DNA of 10,740 nucleotides from contig MNQK01000017.1 of the NCBI GenBank assembly GCA_001915385.1, positions 1 to 10,740 of the forward strand, in the 5' to 3' direction. A program made the translations under genes and the position numbers. Under the pieces are notes generated by a model. It made no database searches and was not told the origin of the DNA. It saw only the letters and a list, made by a program, of their open reading frames with translations. Position 1 is the stretch's first letter. The number at the start of each line of letters is the position of its first letter. The stretch is from Bacteroidales bacterium 52_46 (GTDB lineage Bacteria; Bacteroidota; Bacteroidia; Bacteroidales; Muribaculaceae). This document shows positions 1-6,689 of this stretch, piece after piece.

Positions 1-59
1 TAAACAGCTTGGAATTTTCTTATCCGTTGCCCGTTCTCATGCGAGTTTTCTACAAAGCG

Positions 60-70
60 TTGATAATCAA
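60..70. promoter_or_regulatory. Perfect 11-bp palindrome TTGATAATCAA, possible operator
   Basis: The sequence shows TTGAT, one central base, then ATCAA. These half-sites are identical to the FNR consensus half-sites, but FNR uses a four-base spacer, so this is not a canonical FNR box. It lies about 155-165 bp upstream of the probable transcription start of hypC. A regulatory role is inference only. Confidence 0.2.
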
Positions 71-107
71 ATAAGATACTTCAGATTACAACAAATATAA
101 TAATAAA

Positions 108-121
108 TGTCTAATCAGACA
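108..121. promoter_or_regulatory. 14-bp dyad TGTCT-N4-AGACA, possible operator
   Basis: Perfect 5-bp inverted repeat with a four-base centre (AATC). The overall geometry (5-4-5) resembles binding sites of the CRP/FNR family, although the half-site sequence is not that of CRP or FNR of E. coli. It lies about 105-120 bp upstream of the predicted hypC transcription start. The regulator is unknown and the role is inferred from position and symmetry alone. Confidence 0.25.
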
Positions 122-166
122 CGAATCGACTATCGTATTTACTAAAGAGATATTATCTATCATCTT

Positions 167-181
167 ATAAATAATATTTAT
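167..181. repeat. 15-bp AT-only inverted repeat upstream of the hypC promoter
   Basis: ATAAAT-AAT-ATTTAT is a perfect 6-bp dyad with a three-base centre, lying just upstream of the probable -33 region. In such AT-rich DNA a dyad of this kind can arise by chance, so it is recorded as a structure and not as a known binding site. Confidence 0.2.
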
Positions 182-191
182 CAATTTTATC

Positions 192-221
192 TTTCCCTCT
201 TAAACATATTAAGTATCTTTG
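192..221 (+). promoter_or_regulatory. Probable Bacteroidetes-type promoter of the hyp-hydrogenase operon
   Basis: TATCTTTG at 214-221 is an exact match to the Bacteroidetes -7 element TAnnTTTG. The -33 element is weak: TTTC at 192-195, one mismatch from TTTG, lies 18 bases upstream. The predicted transcription start is near 226-228, giving a leader of about 20 bases before the hypC ATG. The -7 match and its position are convincing, while the poor -33 box suggests that an activator may be needed, which is inference. Confidence 0.55.
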
Positions 222-246
222 AGGTTATTAAATAAATTGAAACGAT

Positions 247-480
247 ATGTGTTTAGCGGTACCCGGAAAGATTATCTCAATCGATCGAAGCATCCCCGAA
301 ATGACCATGGCTAAAGTTGATTTCGGAGGCATCCTAAAGAATATATGTATTGAATGGGTGGATGTGAAACAGGGGGATTATATCCTCGCTCACGCAGGGA
401 TCGCTATATCCGTGGTAGATGAGAAAGAAGCGGAGGAAACACTGAAAGACCTTAAAGAATTACAAAAGTGCGTTTCGTAG
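247..480 (+). CDS. hypC: [NiFe]-hydrogenase maturation chaperone HypC
   Basis: HypC is a small cytoplasmic chaperone. It works with HypD as the scaffold on which the Fe(CN)2CO group is built, and delivers it to the hydrogenase large-subunit precursor. The 77-residue product has the invariant N-terminus Met-Cys-Leu-Ala-Val-Pro-Gly-Lys, where Cys2 is the catalytic and iron-binding residue exposed after Met removal. His49 in ILAHAG is the other conserved functional residue. Length is normal for the family (about 75-90). The start is fixed by the need for Cys2. No Shine-Dalgarno is seen, only A-rich sequence, as is common in Bacteroidetes. Its 3' end overlaps hypD by 13 bases. The adjacent large subunit is its expected client. 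Confidence 0.97.
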   Translation: MCLAVPGKIISIDRSIPEMTMAKVDFGGILKNICIEWVDVKQGDYILAHAGIAISVVDEKEAEETLKDLKELQKCVS

Positions 481-1547
481 ACGAATATAGAAGCAACGAG
501 AAGGTACAAACTCTTCTGGAGGCCATCCGCAAAAAGGTGACACGACCTTGGTATATCATGGAGATTTGTGGCGGGCAAACACATGCTATCGCCCGTTATC
601 GGCTGGAAGAGATGTTGCCGCCGGATATTCAACTGCTCCATGGGCCGGGCTGCCCGGTCTGTGTAACACCGGTCGAGACAATCGACTACGCCTTGAAGTT
701 GGTGACACAGCCGAATGTGATCTTAGCCTCTTTCGGGGATATGATGCGAGTTCCGGGAAGTAAGGAGGATTTATTGAGTGTAAAAGCGAGAGGAGCGGAT
801 ATCCGTATGCTATATACGCCCTTGGATGCCCTATCACTCGCCAAGGAGAATCCGGATAAGGAAATCGTATTCTTCGCGATTGGTTTTGAGACGACCGCAC
901 CTGTCCACCTCATGGCTTTGAAAGAGGCCATACGCAGAGGACTTCCGAACTTTTCCATATTGACTTCCTTATTCACGGTACCACCCGCTATCGAGGCTAT
1001 CTTATCAGATCCGGAAAGCAAAGTGAATGGCTTCCTGACAGCTGGACATGTCTGCGCCATCACAGGCAACAGGGCCTATCACCGATTAGCCGCCCACTAT
1101 AAAATCCCGATGGTCGTCACCGGATTCGAGCCGGTAGATCTATTATATGGCATTTATCGCTGTGTCTCCCAGTTGGAAGCCGGAAGTTATGAGGTAGAGA
1201 ACGCTTACAAACGGGCCGTTCCCGAGCAAGGGAATGCCGCCGCCCGCCAACTTATAGACGAGATGTTGGAACCTTGCGACCAAGACTGGCGGGGCATCGG
1301 AATCATCCCCTCCAGCGGGCTTCAACTTCGGTCCGAATATAAAAGATATTCCTCCCGAATGAGATTTCAATTGTGTCCGGAAGAAAACCAGATCGCATCC
1401 GAATGCATCGCCGGTCTGATTATGAGAGGTTTGAGACAACCCTCGGACTGTCCCCATTTCGGGAAGGCCTGCCATCCCACCCATCCGCTGGGAGCCCCGA
1501 TGGTCTCCTCGGAAGGGGTTTGTGCCGCTTACTATAGATATAAATAG
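468..1547 (+). CDS. hypD: [NiFe]-hydrogenase maturation protein HypD (GTG start)
   Basis: HypD is a cytoplasmic iron-sulfur protein that, with HypC, assembles the Fe(CN)2CO moiety using cyanide delivered by HypE. The 359-residue protein shows the family motifs CGGQTH (Cys34), GPGCPVC (Cys62 and Cys65) and GFETTAP (about 139-145). Its C-terminal cysteines Cys313, Cys328, Cys335 and Cys352 are enough for the [4Fe-4S] cluster. The start is GTG at 468, chosen because MRFVDEYR matches the usual HypD N-terminus and no upstream ATG fits. It lies inside the end of hypC, so translation is probably coupled. Length is normal (about 360-375). hypE follows after 10 bases. Confidence 0.97.
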   Translation: MRFVDEYRSNEKVQTLLEAIRKKVTRPWYIMEICGGQTHAIARYRLEEMLPPDIQLLHGPGCPVCVTPVETIDYALKLVTQPNVILASFGDMMRVPGSKEDLLSVKARGADIRMLYTPLDALSLAKENPDKEIVFFAIGFETTAPVHLMALKEAIRRGLPNFSILTSLFTVPPAIEAILSDPESKVNGFLTAGHVCAITGNRAYHRLAAHYKIPMVVTGFEPVDLLYGIYRCVSQLEAGSYEVENAYKRAVPEQGNAAARQLIDEMLEPCDQDWRGIGIIPSSGLQLRSEYKRYSSRMRFQLCPEENQIASECIAGLIMRGLRQPSDCPHFGKACHPTHPLGAPMVSSEGVCAAYYRYK

Positions 1548-1557
1548 ATAGAAAGAT

Positions 1558-2607
1558 ATGGATATACACTTGAATTGCCCGATTCCTTTTACCGACTCAG
1601 ACCGTGTGTTACTAGCGCACGGAGGGGGAGGACGCATGACACACCAACTGATCAGCCAAGTATTTTATCCGGCTTTCCGGAACCCATTATTGGAGCAGGA
1701 TCATGACGGATGCGTGTTCCCTATGGAAGAAGGGCGACTGGCCTACTCTACCGACTCCTTCGTGGTAGACCCAATCTTTTTCCCCGGAGGAGATATCGGT
1801 GATCTGGCGATCAACGGGACCGTTAACGATTTGGCTTGTTGTGGTGCCCGTCCTTTGTATCTGACCGCCGGGTTTATACTGGAAGAGGGCTTGCCTCTAG
1901 CAGATCTTCAGCGTATCGTACAATCCATGAAACGTGCGGCGGAGCGTGCCGGCGTACAGATCGTAGCAGGAGACACAAAAGTGGTGGAACGGGGCAAATG
2001 CGATAAATTGTTTATCAACACCAGTGGGATCGGGATCGTCCCTCCGGGCATACGAATCGCCCCAGACCAAGCGACTCCCGGCGATGTCGTCATTTGTAGC
2101 GGCCCGATTGGTCTACATGGTATCACGATCCTTTCCGCACGGGAAAGCTTGGGATTCGAGACGGATCTAAAAAGTGATACCGCTTCGCTAAACATTATGA
2201 TTTCTGAGCTGTTACATACTATAGGAGAGGTACATGTCTTACGTGACCCCACCCGAGGTGGCGTAAGCGGAACCCTCAACGAGATCGCCCAAGACGCTGG
2301 TGTGGATATCCTGCTGGACGAAGACGCCCTGCCTATTCCGGAAGCGGTACGTGCCGCATCCGAGATGCTAGGATTAGACCCACTCTATATAGCGAACGAA
2401 GGATTGGTTCTTGTGATCCTGCCGGAAAGCCTTGCGGAACAAGCGTTACCCCTTATGAGACGTTTTGAGGAGGGCAGGCAAGCGACCGTTATCGGCCGTA
2501 TCACCAAGCAAAGCGGAGAGCAAGCCCGGGTCAAGATGAAGACATTATACGGTAACTACCGGATCATCGATATGCTAAGCGGGGAGCAACTCCCCCGTAT
2601 TTGTTAG
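1558..2607 (+). CDS. hypE: [NiFe]-hydrogenase maturation protein HypE
   Basis: HypE is a cytoplasmic ATP-dependent dehydratase of the PurM/AIR-synthase fold. HypF carbamoylates its C-terminal cysteine, HypE dehydrates this to a thiocyanate, and the cyanide passes to the HypC-HypD iron. The 349-residue product has the glycine-rich N-terminal stretch LLAHGGGGRM (about 19-28), the nucleotide-binding region DLAINGTVNDLA (about 82-93), the DPTRGGVSG motif (about 231-239), and ends Pro-Arg-Ile-Cys with the essential terminal Cys349. The reading frame is therefore complete. HypF, which it needs, is not encoded in this window. It sits 10 bases after hypD and 19 before the small-subunit gene. Confidence 0.97.
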   Translation: MDIHLNCPIPFTDSDRVLLAHGGGGRMTHQLISQVFYPAFRNPLLEQDHDGCVFPMEEGRLAYSTDSFVVDPIFFPGGDIGDLAINGTVNDLACCGARPLYLTAGFILEEGLPLADLQRIVQSMKRAAERAGVQIVAGDTKVVERGKCDKLFINTSGIGIVPPGIRIAPDQATPGDVVICSGPIGLHGITILSARESLGFETDLKSDTASLNIMISELLHTIGEVHVLRDPTRGGVSGTLNEIAQDAGVDILLDEDALPIPEAVRAASEMLGLDPLYIANEGLVLVILPESLAEQALPLMRRFEEGRQATVIGRITKQSGEQARVKMKTLYGNYRIIDMLSGEQLPRIC

Positions 2608-2626
2608 AATACTTAATTGCTGAGAT

Positions 2627-3724
2627 ATGGAAAATAAAAGACCGTCCGTTTACGAAGAGTGCCGTCAGAAAGGCATCTCCCGCCGGGACTTCCTGAAGTT
2701 CTGTACCACCATGGCCGCCCTGATGGGATTGGAGGCTTCGGGAGTGGCACAGGTAGTAAATGCCTTGGAGACGAAACCCCGCCTTCCGATCATCTGGCTA
2801 CACCTACAGGAATGCACCTGTTGTACCGAATCGTTTATCCGTGCCGCCCACCCGATCGTGGCTACCTTGTTGTTAGACAAGATTTCCCTAGACTATACCG
2901 AGACGCTGATGGCCGCCGCCGGCGAACAGGCCGAGGCCGCTAAGGAAGAGACCATGAAAAAATATTACGGCAATTATCTGCTGATGATCGAGGGATCGTT
3001 ACCTACAAAAGACGAGGCTTATTGTTGCGTAGGCGGCAAGAGTGCCTTGCAGATCACCGAAGAGGCCGCCGCAGGAGCTAAAGCGATCATCGCTTGGGGC
3101 AACTGCGCTTCCGCCGGTTGCGTGCAAGCGGCGAACCCGAATCCTACCGGCGCTAAAGGTATCCATAAAGTCATCAAAGGTAAACCTATTATTAATGTAC
3201 AAGGCTGTCCTCCGATCGCCGACGTGATGGCGGGTGTCATTATCTATATGTTGACCTTCGATCGTATGCCACAATTGGATGGATTGGGCCGTCCGAAGAT
3301 GTTCTACTCACGCCGGGTACATGATACGTGCTACCGCCGTGCGAATTTCGACGCCGGTTTGTTCGTGGAGAGCTTCGACGATGAGAACGCCAAGCATGGC
3401 TACTGCCTGTATAAAGTGGGATGCAAAGGTCCAAGCACCTATAACTCGTGCGGTATCATCAAATGGAACGAGGGCACCAGTTACCCAATCCAAAGCGGTC
3501 ACCCCTGTTTAGGTTGCAGCGAGGAGAATTTCTGGGACAACAGCCCGTTCTATAAACGTATGCCCGATATACACGGATTCGGTATCGAGGCCACGGCGGA
3601 TCAGATCGGTCTGGCTCTTGGAGCCGCTACCGCCGCCGGTATCGCCGTACATGCCGTAGCGACTAACATACGGAAAAAAGAGCTTATCGACAATGATGAG
3701 CCGGAAAGTAAATCTACGATCTAA
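2627..3724 (+). CDS. hyaA: [NiFe]-hydrogenase small subunit, group 1, six-cysteine (O2-tolerant type)
   Basis: This is the electron-transfer subunit of a membrane-bound H2-uptake hydrogenase, exported folded with the large subunit by the Tat pathway. The 365-residue precursor has the twin-arginine motif SRRDFLKF (18-25), a hydrophobic region, and a probable cleavage after Ala46. Proximal cluster ligands are Cys63, Cys66, Cys160 and Cys194. Two extra cysteines, Cys65 (ECTCCTE) and Cys165 (GNCASAGC), match mature positions 19 and 120 of E. coli HyaA, which bind the [4Fe-3S] cluster of O2-tolerant enzymes. Distal ligands are His232, Cys235, Cys260 and Cys266; medial ligands are Cys275, Cys294 and Cys297. 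A C-terminal membrane helix (about 324-347) with His342 should contact the cytochrome b. The symbol follows the closest recalled match, E. coli HyaA; O2 tolerance itself is inferred. Confidence 0.96.
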   Translation: MENKRPSVYEECRQKGISRRDFLKFCTTMAALMGLEASGVAQVVNALETKPRLPIIWLHLQECTCCTESFIRAAHPIVATLLLDKISLDYTETLMAAAGEQAEAAKEETMKKYYGNYLLMIEGSLPTKDEAYCCVGGKSALQITEEAAAGAKAIIAWGNCASAGCVQAANPNPTGAKGIHKVIKGKPIINVQGCPPIADVMAGVIIYMLTFDRMPQLDGLGRPKMFYSRRVHDTCYRRANFDAGLFVESFDDENAKHGYCLYKVGCKGPSTYNSCGIIKWNEGTSYPIQSGHPCLGCSEENFWDNSPFYKRMPDIHGFGIEATADQIGLALGAATAAGIAVHAVATNIRKKELIDNDEPESKSTI

Positions 3725-3739
3725 TAAAACAATACTATC

Positions 3740-5461
3740 ATGTCAGAAAGAATTGTCATAGACCCCATTACCCGTATAGAAGGCCACCTGCGGGTAGAGG
3801 CTGAAATAGAAGGTGGCACTATCAAGAACGCTTATAGCTCGGGTACCATGGTGCGGGGCATCGAGAATATCGTAAAAGACCGGGATCCCCGGGATGTATG
3901 GGCTTTCGTAGGCCGTGTTTGCGGCGTATGTACTTCCATCCACTCGCTAGCATCGGTACGGGCGGTCGAGAACGCACGGGGTATCGTGATCCCTCCCAAC
4001 GCCAGTATGGTTCGTAATATCATGCAAGCCGTATTGTATATGCATGACCATACTGTGCATTTCTATCAATTGCATGCATTGGATTGGGTAGATGTGGTAT
4101 CCGCCTTAAAAGCCGATCCGAAAGCCGCCGCTTTACTTGCCCAGCAACTTTCTCCATGGGCAAAGAATACCGAGGGGTATTTCACCGCCACACAACAACG
4201 GCTAAAGAAGTTCGTTGCCAGCGGGCAGCTTGGTATATTCGCCAATGGGTATTGGGGACATCCGGACTATAAACTTACGCCGGAACAGAACCTTATCGCT
4301 ACCGTCCATTATCTGGACGCGTTGGAATGGCAGAAAGAGGTCGTCAAGGTACACGCCGTGTTCGGGGGCAAGAATCCGCATCCAAACTATATCGTAGGCG
4401 GTATGCCTTGCAGCATCGACTTAAATGAGGCCAATGCGATCAACGCAGATCGACTCGCTCTGGTAAAGCAGAAACTAGAGGAGGCGAAAACATTCATCAA
4501 TCAAGTTTATATCCCGGATTTATTGATGATCGCCAATGTTTATAAAGACAAATGGAGTAAGATTGGCGGAGGAGTACGAAACTATTTGTCTTACGGAGAC
4601 TATCCGATGTTCGATCTCGGGGAAGTGGAAAGTTATAAGATCCCCAGAGGAATTGTTTTGGATCGTGACCTAAGTAAGGTACATCCCGTAGACGCTAACT
4701 CCCCGGAGGAAATCAAGGAGTACATTTATCATTCATGGTATAAATACACGCAAGGAGACAAAGCCGGTTTGCATCCCTACGAGGGAGAGACCCATCTGGA
4801 ATATACCGGCCCTCGTCCCCCCTATAAGTTATTGGACGTAGAGGATAAATATAGTTGGATCAAGACACCACGGTGGAAACAGGAACCAATGGAAGTGGGT
4901 CCGTTAGCCCGTTTGATCGTAGCTTACGCCGCAGGGAAGGAGCCACAAAAGAGTATCGTAGACGAGACTTTACGTCAGCTCGACTTGCCGGTAGATGCTT
5001 TATTCTCTACCCTAGGACGCACCGCTGCTCGTGGATTGGAATGTAGAATGGCAGCAGACTGGGCCCTTGAGTTTTTCAACCAATTGATCAAGAACCTAGA
5101 GAACGGGGATTCCCGGATGGCAAACAGTGCCGAATGGGAACGGGAGAACTGGCCCGATCATGAGCAAGGCGTAGGATTAGCCGAAGCTCCCCGTGGAGCA
5201 TTAGCCCATTTCATCGTGATCGACAAGAACCGGGTAAAGAACTACCAGATGGTAGTGCCTACTACTTGGAACGCCTCACCGAGGGATGAGAACGGCGTAT
5301 TGTCCGCCTACGAGTCCGCTTTGATCGGTACGCCGATATACGATCCGAAGCAACCCTTAGAGATTCTTCGGACGATCCACTCTTTCGATCCTTGTCTGGC
5401 TTGTGCCGTGCATCTGTATGACGAGGAAGGAAAATATGTGCACCAAGTTGATACATTCTAA
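3740..5461 (+). CDS. hyaB: [NiFe]-hydrogenase large (catalytic) subunit, group 1
   Basis: This subunit carries the NiFe(CN)2CO site that splits H2, and acts on the outer face of the cytoplasmic membrane with the small subunit. The 573-residue precursor has the L1 motif RVCGVCTSIHS (Cys61, Cys64) and the L2 motif DPCLACAVH (Cys552, Cys555, His558), giving the four Ni/Fe-binding cysteines. RIEGH near residue 12 and TTWNASPRD near 490-500 hold the conserved glutamate and arginine of the active site. A 15-residue tail after His558 (LYDEEG...VDTF) is the peptide removed by the maturation protease. Many blocks, such as HAVFGGKNPHPN and QPLEILRT, match E. coli HyaB as I recall it. It follows the small-subunit gene by 15 bases. 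Confidence 0.97.
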   Translation: MSERIVIDPITRIEGHLRVEAEIEGGTIKNAYSSGTMVRGIENIVKDRDPRDVWAFVGRVCGVCTSIHSLASVRAVENARGIVIPPNASMVRNIMQAVLYMHDHTVHFYQLHALDWVDVVSALKADPKAAALLAQQLSPWAKNTEGYFTATQQRLKKFVASGQLGIFANGYWGHPDYKLTPEQNLIATVHYLDALEWQKEVVKVHAVFGGKNPHPNYIVGGMPCSIDLNEANAINADRLALVKQKLEEAKTFINQVYIPDLLMIANVYKDKWSKIGGGVRNYLSYGDYPMFDLGEVESYKIPRGIVLDRDLSKVHPVDANSPEEIKEYIYHSWYKYTQGDKAGLHPYEGETHLEYTGPRPPYKLLDVEDKYSWIKTPRWKQEPMEVGPLARLIVAYAAGKEPQKSIVDETLRQLDLPVDALFSTLGRTAARGLECRMAADWALEFFNQLIKNLENGDSRMANSAEWERENWPDHEQGVGLAEAPRGALAHFIVIDKNRVKNYQMVVPTTWNASPRDENGVLSAYESALIGTPIYDPKQPLEILRTIHSFDPCLACAVHLYDEEGKYVHQVDTF

Positions 5462-5475
5462 AAAACAATAGAGCC

Positions 5476-6213
5476 ATGAAGAGTCGTAAGAAACGTTTAA
5501 GAGAAGTGTATGTATGGGAATTACCCGTACGTATCTATCATTGGGTGAATGCGCTCTGTATCGTCATACTCTGCGTGACAGGCTTTATCATCGCCGATCC
5601 TCCCGCGATCATGTCCGCTTCGGAGGCTTATTTCAGCTATTGGTTCGGCGTGGTTCGGTTTATCCATTTCGTAACAGCGTTCGTATTCTTCTTCAATTTC
5701 GTATTCCGGCTTTATTGGGGATTCGTCGGGAATCGTTATGCCAGATGGAATAACTTCATCCCTTTAAAGAAATCTCAATGGAAAGAGGTATTGGAGGTGA
5801 TCAAGGTAGATATCTTGATGATTAAGAACAAACCGGTAGACAGTATCGGGCATAACGCCTTGGCTAGCTTAATTTATTTCGGAACTTTCTGGGCATTTTT
5901 GTTACAAAGTATCACAGGATTCGGCCTATACGCCAAGATGAGTCAGTCTTTCTTCCCGCAATTGTTCGCATGGACCATCCCGTTGATGGGCGGGGATTTG
6001 ATGGCTCGCCAGATTCATCATTTCCTGATGTGGTTCTTCATCCTTTTCGCTATCGTTCATATTTATCTGGTATTTTATCATGACTATATCGAGCAACGTG
6101 GCGAGACTTCGTCCATCATCGGTGGCTGGAAGTTTATCGAGGAAGACATAGCGGACAAAGAAGAGGTAACCGAGACTGCCGAGACTATCACTAAGATCGC
6201 TAAAAAAGGATGA
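5476..6213 (+). CDS. hyaC: Hydrogenase cytochrome b subunit (HyaC/HupC family)
   Basis: This integral membrane dihaem cytochrome b anchors the hydrogenase and passes its electrons to the quinone pool, probably menaquinone. The 245-residue product has four predicted membrane helices at about 20-40, 59-82, 126-151 and 180-203. Histidines in these helices (His22, His64, His181 or His182, His195) are in the usual places for haem ligands of the family; which of the paired histidines binds haem is not certain. The C-terminal 40 residues are soluble and acidic with a lysine-rich end. The gene lies 14 bases after the large-subunit gene, and its stop overlaps the next start by four bases (ATGA). Length is slightly above the usual 220-240. 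Confidence 0.94.
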   Translation: MKSRKKRLREVYVWELPVRIYHWVNALCIVILCVTGFIIADPPAIMSASEAYFSYWFGVVRFIHFVTAFVFFFNFVFRLYWGFVGNRYARWNNFIPLKKSQWKEVLEVIKVDILMIKNKPVDSIGHNALASLIYFGTFWAFLLQSITGFGLYAKMSQSFFPQLFAWTIPLMGGDLMARQIHHFLMWFFILFAIVHIYLVFYHDYIEQRGETSSIIGGWKFIEEDIADKEEVTETAETITKIAKKG

Positions 6214-6689
6214 AAGTGGAGAAGGAAACATTAGTATTAGGAGTAGGCAATTTATTGCTGAAAGACGAAGGTGTAGGCATACACGTTATCAAGGCTTTAG
6301 AAAACGAGAAGCTCCCGGCTCACGTCCATTTGATGGACGGGGGCACGGGAGGACTTCATTTATTAAGTTGGCTGCAAGGATATGACCGTATCATCATGAT
6401 CGACGCCACGCTGGATAATAACCCTCCGGGCACCGTCCGTCTGATCCAACCTCGTTACGCCACCGACTTTCCCCCGCTCATGAGCGCCCACGAGATCGGT
6501 CTAAAAGATATGATCGACGCCATGATCCTAACCGACGATCTCCCGGAAACCCATCTCATTGTCATCTCCGCCCTCAATATCAACGAGGTCGGAATGGATC
6601 TGACACCCGAGGTAAAGGCGGCGGTTCCGAAAGTGATCCGGATGATACAAGAGATTATTTCAATACATAATAGAGCATACCGGCAATAG
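6210..6689 (+). CDS. hyaD: Hydrogenase maturation endopeptidase (HyaD/HybD family)
   Basis: This cytoplasmic protease checks nickel insertion and removes the C-terminal peptide of the large subunit, here expected to cut after His558. The 159-residue product begins with the family motif VLGVGNLLLKDEGVG (9-23). The nickel-sensing residues of HybD (Glu16, Asp62, His93) correspond to Glu20, Asp65 (MIDAT) and His94 (SAHEIG). Length is normal (about 150-195). The ATG overlaps the cytochrome b stop, so translation is probably coupled. Its last 35 bases overlap the end of glpF on the other strand. It is the last gene of the operon; no HyaE/HyaF-type chaperone follows. Confidence 0.95.
   Translation: MKVEKETLVLGVGNLLLKDEGVGIHVIKALENEKLPAHVHLMDGGTGGLHLLSWLQGYDRIIMIDATLDNNPPGTVRLIQPRYATDFPPLMSAHEIGLKDMIDAMILTDDLPETHLIVISALNINEVGMDLTPEVKAAVPKVIRMIQEIISIHNRAYRQ

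Larger units (their letters stand above)
1..246. other. AT-rich intergenic region upstream of the hydrogenase operon
   Basis: No credible coding sequence is seen in either strand. The only ATG-led frame near the left edge on the - strand (ATG at 40-38) stops after six codons. The region becomes very AT-rich from about 60 onward, which is typical of Bacteroidetes promoter regions. It holds a probable promoter at 192-221 and three small perfect dyads (60-70, 108-121, 167-181) listed separately. Because no gene lies directly upstream on the + strand, hypC is probably the first gene of its operon, and hypA, hypB and hypF must lie elsewhere. Confidence 0.75.

Noticed and set aside
92..99. TATATTTG on the - strand, a match to the Bacteroidetes -7 element pointing left
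   Set aside because: No TTTG lies at the right distance upstream, and the DNA is so AT-rich that a chance match is likely. No - strand gene start is visible to the left.
1143..1637. Long - strand open frame opposite hypD and hypE (164 codons)
   Set aside because: It is antisense to two clear genes, has low-complexity composition and matches no family I recognise. It is best explained as a shadow of the coding strand.
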